DNA of 64,000 bases, taken from positions 35,077,551-35,141,550 of the forward strand of contig OX123186.2 in the NCBI GenBank assembly GCA_944739405.2, read 5' to 3'. This DNA comes from Euclidia mi. Taxonomy: Eukaryota > Arthropoda > Insecta > Lepidoptera > Erebidae. This document shows, piece by piece, positions 58,773-64,000 of this stretch; the first letter of the stretch is position 1, and each line of letters opens with the position of its first letter. A model generated the notes under the pieces. The model had not been told where the DNA came from and did no database searches. It saw only the letters and a list, made by a program, of their open reading frames with translations. The translations under genes and the position numbers were made by a program.

Positions 58773-61700
58773 CTAAGGAAAACACATAAAATAAAGTATT
58801 TAAAACACCTGCATCACATGTTTAAAATGGAGTAAAACATATGTACAGTAAATATTTAATTGGTCACGATATTGATAAAACATATCATGGCGTGAAGTTA
58901 CATTCAATACTAATATTGTAAATAGAAACAGCTAATATAATAATAATTAACTAGCTTTTGCCCGCTGCTTCGCACGCGTAAATTACGAATAGATAAAATA
59001 TTTTGTACAAACACTCTCGTCAAGGAACATACTCGTACATGCTAAATTTAACCTTCTTGCGCCCAGTAATTTCGGCTGTAATGAGTCTGTCAGTCAGTCA
59101 GTAACAAAAAGATTTTATATACACAGATTGAAGTAATTCTATAGAAAAAATTAAAGTTTTTACACAAACTCTGAATCCCTTTTCCATCCTCTTAGGGAAA
59201 TATTTCCAAAACAAATGTCTTTGTGTTCGCTAACGTCATTTGCCGATCCAATAAATAAAGTAAAGTGAATCCCTTGAAGGCATAAAAGGTTCTACGCAAA
59301 TTATGACTCCCCTTTTCATCCACTTAGGTAAGAAATTCCTAGTGAAAAGACTTTCTTAGTGTTCACTAACTTCTTTTGAGGAACCAATGGGTATACAAAG
59401 TTTGAAGTTAATCTATTGAGGGAATAAAAAGTTTCATACAAATTCTGACAACCAGTTTAACTGTTTTAGGGGCGGAATTTCCAAAAATTCTCTCTTAGTG
59501 TGCCCCTACACACCTCAAGGAACATACATACTAAATTTCATCTACTTGCGCTCAGTTGTTTCGGCAGTAGCATGTCTGACAGACAATTAGTAATGCAAGG
59601 ATTTTATATACAGACAGATTATACAAATAAATAATATTTGACTGCCTCCGTGGTACAGTGGATAGCGTATGCGTCTGCTAAACGGGAGGTCTCGAGTTCG
59701 ATACCTGGGTCGGGCAAAAGTATTACTGAGTTTTTCCCAATTATTAGTAGCAGCACGGAGTCTCCCAATGTGCCCGGTAACGGCAATAGGCTCGCCCCCT
59801 ATTACGTGGAACCTTATATGCAACATGGCGAAATGAGGGTGTAATATTACAACCTCTGCCTACCCCTTCGGGGATACAGGCGGGAGACTATAAAAAAAAT
59901 AAACAAACTGTCTGTAATCTCAAAATAACTGTATTGCATATTGTTGCTAGCCCGTTTCCAGTACCACAATGATTTGTTGTTGAGATTGTTTTTCTGTCTT
60001 TCTATTTATTCAAGGTAATCTCAAAAATGGCTGAATCGATTTAGATGTATATTTTACTAATGGTTCATGAAAACTCTCGAACAGACTATGAAAATTTCAT
60101 TTAGGCGTGGCTACGCCTAAATGAAATTTTCATAGTCTGTTAACTAGCTTTTGCAAGCGGCTGCTTGCAAAAGCTAGTTAAAATTAAATTAGTCAAGGAT
60201 TCCGTCGCAGTATACATTTGTTTATCTCAGCGACATTGTAAAAAAAATGTGAAATAATTTATTTTGTACGCCTACCATACCTATCTCTGCATCACCCTAT
60301 GGTTGACTGGAAGAGAATGCTTTTAGCATTAAATCCGCCAATGTACCAATATATTGTACATGAAGTTTTAAAATAAAATAAAATAAATAATTTAACCAAG
60401 ATCAAAAACCCTTTCTTAGTATTTTAGGTTACAGAAATGAAAGAAGCCTTGGTCAGCAGTTGGACGAAGCAGATACCTGATAAAAAGTGCTTACCTGCTT
60501 AAAAATAAATAAAAATAGCAAACTAACGGCTCTAAGTAGTTTGGCTTCTATTGGTCATATAAAGAACCATCCCACATTTTAGTTAGTGAAGATGAAAAGC
60601 GCTTAGATGAGAGCCAGCCGCATAAATTTAAATTAATGAAAATTAAATGCACATCAGGGACGACGAAAAAAAATTAAGTTACGGAATTAAAAGTTTCATA
60701 CAAACTGGGACCTCTTTTTGAACTCCCCGTATTAGTGATGAATTCACTAACGTCACTTGAGGAACCGATATACAAAGTTTGAAGTAAATCCATTGAAGTT
60801 TTATTTATATTATAAAATGGGACCCCCTTTCTTAAGCCATAGGGGAGTGACTTCGAAAACTCCTTTCTTAGTGTTGACTAACGTCATTTGAGGAACCTAT
60901 ATACAAAGTTTGAAGTTAATCCAATGAACGAATAAAAAGGTTTCATACGAATTCTGACTCCCCTTTTTAACCCTTTAGGGTAAGAAATTCTAAAAAGATT
61001 TTCTTACTACCAAACCTAAACCAATATATAACGTTTGAAGTCAATCCACTGAAGGAATAATAAGTTTCGTTTAATAAACACTTTGAACCCCTATCTTACC
61101 CACTGAGGGTAAGAATTTTCAAAAAACAAATTTTTGTGTTCACTTTCGTCGTTTGAGGAACCAATGTACAAAGTTTGAAGTCAATCTATTAAAGGAATAA
61201 AAAGCTACATACAACATTTGACCCTCAATCTTACCCTCTTAGGGATGGAATTTGCAAAAAAATAATTCTTAGTCTTCACTATTATCATTTGAGTAACCAA
61301 TATACAAAGTTTGAAGTCAATCCACTGAAGGAATAATAAGTTTCGTTTCATACACACTTTGAACCCCTATCTTACCCCCTGAGGGTAGGAAGTTTCGAAA
61401 AACAAATTCTTATTGTTTACTATCGTCGTTTGGGGAACCAATGTACAAAGTTTCAAGTACAAAATGGGACACCCTTTCTTAGCGCTCATAGGGGAGTGAC
61501 TTCGTAAAATCCTTTCTTGGTGTTCACTAACGTCATTTGATGAACCCATATACAAAGTTTGAAGTAAATCCTCTGAAGGAACAATAAGTTCACACACACA
61601 TTGACCCTCTATCTTACTCCCTGAGGGTAGGAATTAAAAAAAAGTGATTCTTAGTGTTCACTATCGTCGTTTAAGGAACCAATATACAAAGTTTGAAGTC

Positions 61701-62574
61701 AATCCATTAGAGAGATAAAAAGTTACATACAAACTTTGACTCCCTATTTTACCCCCTTAGGGGAGGAAATTCCAGAAAAATAATTCTTAATGTTAACTAT
61801 CGTCGTTTGAAAAATTAATATACAAAGTTTGGAGTCAATCCATTGAAGGAATAAAAAGTTTCATACAAACTTTGACCCCCAGTTTTACCCCCTTAGGGGT
61901 GGAATTTCCAAAAATCCTCTCTTAAGGAACATACATGCCTACACACCTTAAGGAACATACATGCTAAATTTCATCTTCTTGTGACCAGTAGTTTCAGCTG
62001 TAGCGTGTCTGTCAGTCAGTAACGCAAGGATTTTATATATTAAGATGAACAGTACACCGTATATATAGTGTATGTTTTTAATACTTTAAGTACGAACCAA
62101 TTATCAGTTTATAGGTCTTCAATTTTGAAACCGCAAAGAAAGACAAACGGGTGTAACGACGAGCATAACCAAGAGGAATTAGTTAAAATAATATTGATAT
62201 AAAGTGACAGAATATAAACATCTTACTTATTTAAAAATACAATGGGATGAAGGGTTTTTACATAACTGTATTTTTAAGGAGCTTTTGCCATTTTGAGCTA
62301 ACTCCTCACCTTTGAATAGTCTAGTAGCCTAACGCAAGGATTTAAAATTCTAATTTCTGAATATTATACTGACCTCCAGGCACTGGGCACGAAGTTGAAG
62401 GTATGCAGACTCCTTCACTATCTCTCAGATAGTCATCGATACAATTACAACCAGGTTCACATTCTGCTGGTGGACAGACATAAAAACCGTATATACTTTC
62501 ACAAGAATCTGGTGGACAAATCGCCTTGCAGCTTGTAGGTTCTTCGTTTGCCTTGCATCTTTTAGGTATTGGAG
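58576..62574 (-). CDS. Gene A, 3' end: TIL exon plus Ser/His-rich tail
   Basis: Two exons in the window, 62574-62374 (G-class TIL) and 58772-58576 (terminal), join in phase 1; the gene extends beyond the right edge. The protein would end in a low-complexity Ser/His tail after its TIL domains. The 3.8-kb intron is filled with family R repeats. The linkage of these two exons is inferred from phase and order. Confidence 0.5.
58949..59620 (+). repeat. Family R repeat, long form
   Basis: Starts aactagcttttgcccgctgc, the likely 5' end of family R, and contains two or three copies of a gaaccaatatacaaagtttgaag-type unit. Ends agtaatgcaaggattttata. Confidence 0.6.
59638..59905 (+). repeat. tRNA-headed SINE
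   Basis: Head gactgcctccgtggtacagt and B box gagttcgatacctgg, ending in the ccccttcggggatacaggcg tail. Confidence 0.7.
60080..60179. repeat. Two adjacent perfect palindromes
   Basis: 60080-60141 is a 62-nt perfect inverted repeat (arms start aacagactatgaaaatttc). 60142-60179 is a 38-nt one (arms start aactagcttttgcaagc). The second matches the 5' end of family R in head-to-head form. Confidence 0.85.
60650..62046 (+). repeat. Tandemly expanded family R element
   Basis: Seven or eight imperfect units, roughly 160-200 nt each, containing gtttgaagtcaatccattg, aataaaaagtttcatacaaa and ttaccccctgagggtagg. Ends in the family R terminus (attttatatattaagat). Confidence 0.65.
62374..62574 (-). CDS. 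TIL exon, G class (gene A)
   Basis: 67 codons; acceptor CTTTTCAG, donor G|GTCAGTAT, phase 1-1. KRCKANEEPTSC, then CPPDSC, then CEPGCNC and CIPSTSC. Ten cysteines; loop PPAE. It closely resembles 52651 in the Cys5-Cys7 region. No in-frame ATG. Confidence 0.87.
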
Positions 62575-64000
62575 CTGAAAAGAATGCTGAACATTAGCCT
62601 ATGCCTAGTTCGATCTAATTTAAGAGCACTTTGATAAGATAAAAAAATTAGCCAAGTGCGAGTCGGACTCACGCACGAAGGGTTCCGTACCATCATCTAT
62701 AAAAGAAAATCTCGTTTGTTGTGTGTATACTTAAATATTTTTTAAGTTACTATCTGTTTATTAAGATCGATAAAAAAATTGCTTAAAAATGACGTTTGTT
62801 GTATGGGTACTCTTTAATATTTTCTTTATTTGTTTTTAATTTTTTTTTTTTTGAAAGGTAATATACAACTACATATTCTGTGAAAATTTTAAGTGTCTAT
62901 CTGTAACCGTTAGGAATATTGAGCAAAAATACGAAAAAAAAACAAGTTTATTATATGGGACCCCCCTTAATATTTTATTTTTTTAATTTTTCGTATATTT
63001 GTTGTTATAGTGTCAACGGGAATACATCTGTGCCTCCTGTGAAAGGTAATACAAGTCGAAAATCATCATTATACAGGAGAGCGAAAATAAAGTTTAAAAA
63101 ATTCTAGTTCATAAACCAAGAAGGTTAAACTTGATCCTAGCACTTGCTTTAATAGATAAAATCATGGTCTTTAGACTTGAATTTATAGTTTTTTGATAAA
63201 TTTTATAAATTCAGAGAAAATCGTAAGAAATCTGTGAGTTGTACCTATTGATATGTCAAATACAAGAAAAAAATGCGTTAAATGATACAAGTTTACTTAT
63301 GTCATAGTGCACCCTCGGAGCACTCGTCTTCTGTTTTGGTGAAAACTGATATACATAAACTTTCAAAATGCTATAACTCAGCAGTATATTATGTTCCTAG
63401 CACAATAATACTCGAACTAAAGTAGAAGATAAAACCATGAAAATTACATTTGTACACTTTTTAATGCATTATAATTAAAAAAATCCTAACTTATTTCAGT
63501 TTTAAAAAATCCTCGCTTTGTGAAAAAATGTGTTAAAAGATACAAGTCAAATTATACCTCTCGCTAAACTCCATTTTTTTTGTGTAAATAAATACAAGTT
63601 TTAGAAAATAATCAACGTTTATTAAACTTCCTCAAAATGCATAAATAACTCACATATTCATCACAATTCTTATCAAAGGTAAGTTATCATATTTTTTTAA
63701 GGTATTGATGGAGCTCAACTTGTATCTGAAGTTCTAGATATGGTAAAGGAAAAGAGACATATTTTAAAAATAATTGAGAACAGAAGAGGGAAAATGTTGG
63801 GCCACTTGATACCACATGACGCTTTTATAACGAACATCTTGAAAGGAAAAATATAAGGCAGAAGGGGTAGAGGAAGGCCAACGAGGACGTTCATAGATCA
63901 AGTGAAAGAAAAGGTAAAAGTCACGTCGTATCAAGAAGTCAAAGCACTGGCTGAAGATAGGATATTATGGAAGGAACTCCACCGACAAGAGCTTGGCTCT
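62575..64000. other. Intron or upstream sequence with repeats
   Basis: Fragment of the aagtgcgagtcggactcac repeat at 62.64-62.83 kb, AT-rich sequence, then a LINE fragment from 63.70 kb. No exon seen. Confidence 0.45.
63700..64000 (+). mobile_element. LINE C-terminal fragment (partial at window end)
   Basis: Plus-strand coding with one stop: KEKRHILKIIENRRGKMLGH, then RRGRGRPRTFIDQVKEKVK, then EDRILWKELHRQELGS. This resembles the C-terminus of non-LTR retrotransposon polyproteins common in insects. Confidence 0.6.

Larger units (their letters stand above)
58773..62373. other. Intron of gene A filled by family R repeats
   Basis: Family R copies at 58.95-59.13, 59.15-59.62 and 60.65-62.05 kb, a SINE at 59.64-59.90 and twin palindromes at 60.08-60.18. 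No exon seen. Confidence 0.5.

Noticed and set aside
59638..59720. tRNA gene
   Set aside because: A and B boxes belong to a SINE head; body and tail recur at other SINE copies and the cloverleaf does not close well.

Overview
The window looks like nuclear DNA of a moth or butterfly. It is AT-rich, intron-rich and crowded with repeats typical of Lepidoptera: tRNA-headed SINEs, Penelope-like elements, Jockey- and RTE-like LINE pieces, hAT, P and PIF/Harbinger MITEs. No bacterial-style operon, CRISPR array or free-standing tRNA/rRNA gene was seen.

The main content is a very large minus-strand array of exons, each encoding one cysteine-rich trypsin-inhibitor-like (TIL) domain. I placed 49 such exons by hand from their ten- or eight-cysteine patterns and splice sites. 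About fifteen have no ATG ORF in the correct frame. All intact exons are phase 1 at both ends and a multiple of 3 nt long (171 to 204 nt), so any exon can be duplicated, lost or skipped without changing the frame. The exons fall into classes. N begins CNGD (21 copies, including a four-copy sub-array and one frameshifted copy). P begins like CPANKT (10). T begins CTRPNE and has only 8 Cys (10). G begins like CGPNE (6). Two are divergent. In transcription order (right to left) the middle of the window repeats N-P-T: eight exact triplets run from 44.86 to 28.11 kb, and two further blocks carry extra N exons. This is a higher-order repeat.

The array is probably several tandem secreted-inhibitor genes, not one. 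Gene A enters from the right (TIL exon at 62.4 kb) and ends in a Ser/His-rich terminal exon at 58.6 kb. Gene B runs from about 57 to 31.3 kb and its first exon was not found. Gene C starts at about 30.15 kb with a TATA box, an initiator and a signal peptide fused to an N domain, and runs to about 25 kb. Shorter units may start at 24.7 kb (signal peptide fused to an N domain) and 22.5 kb (separate signal-peptide exon). Gene E starts with a clear signal-peptide exon at 4.9 kb and leaves the window on the left. The products should be secreted multi-domain serine-protease inhibitors. The variable Cys5-Cys6 loops suggest many specificities, but this is inferred from the fold.

The array shows recent evolution. 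A 2.5-3.2 kb, six-exon segment is duplicated (35.07-38.26 and 38.27-40.78 kb), with the crossover inside a T exon. One pair of otherwise identical P exons differs in a 15-nt patch next to the reactive loop. In the 53-57 kb stretch three of six exons are broken: one lost its donor, one has a nonsense codon, one a 1-nt frameshift.

Introns and intergenic stretches are filled by transposons. The most informative are a P-element-like MITE with a THAP exon (25.2-25.8 kb), a PIF/Harbinger-like element with a partial MADF ORF (15.1-15.7 kb), a Penelope-like element with inverted GIY-YIG arms (32.2-34.3 kb) and a GC-rich retroposon with a 14-bp target duplication (55.8-56.4 kb).
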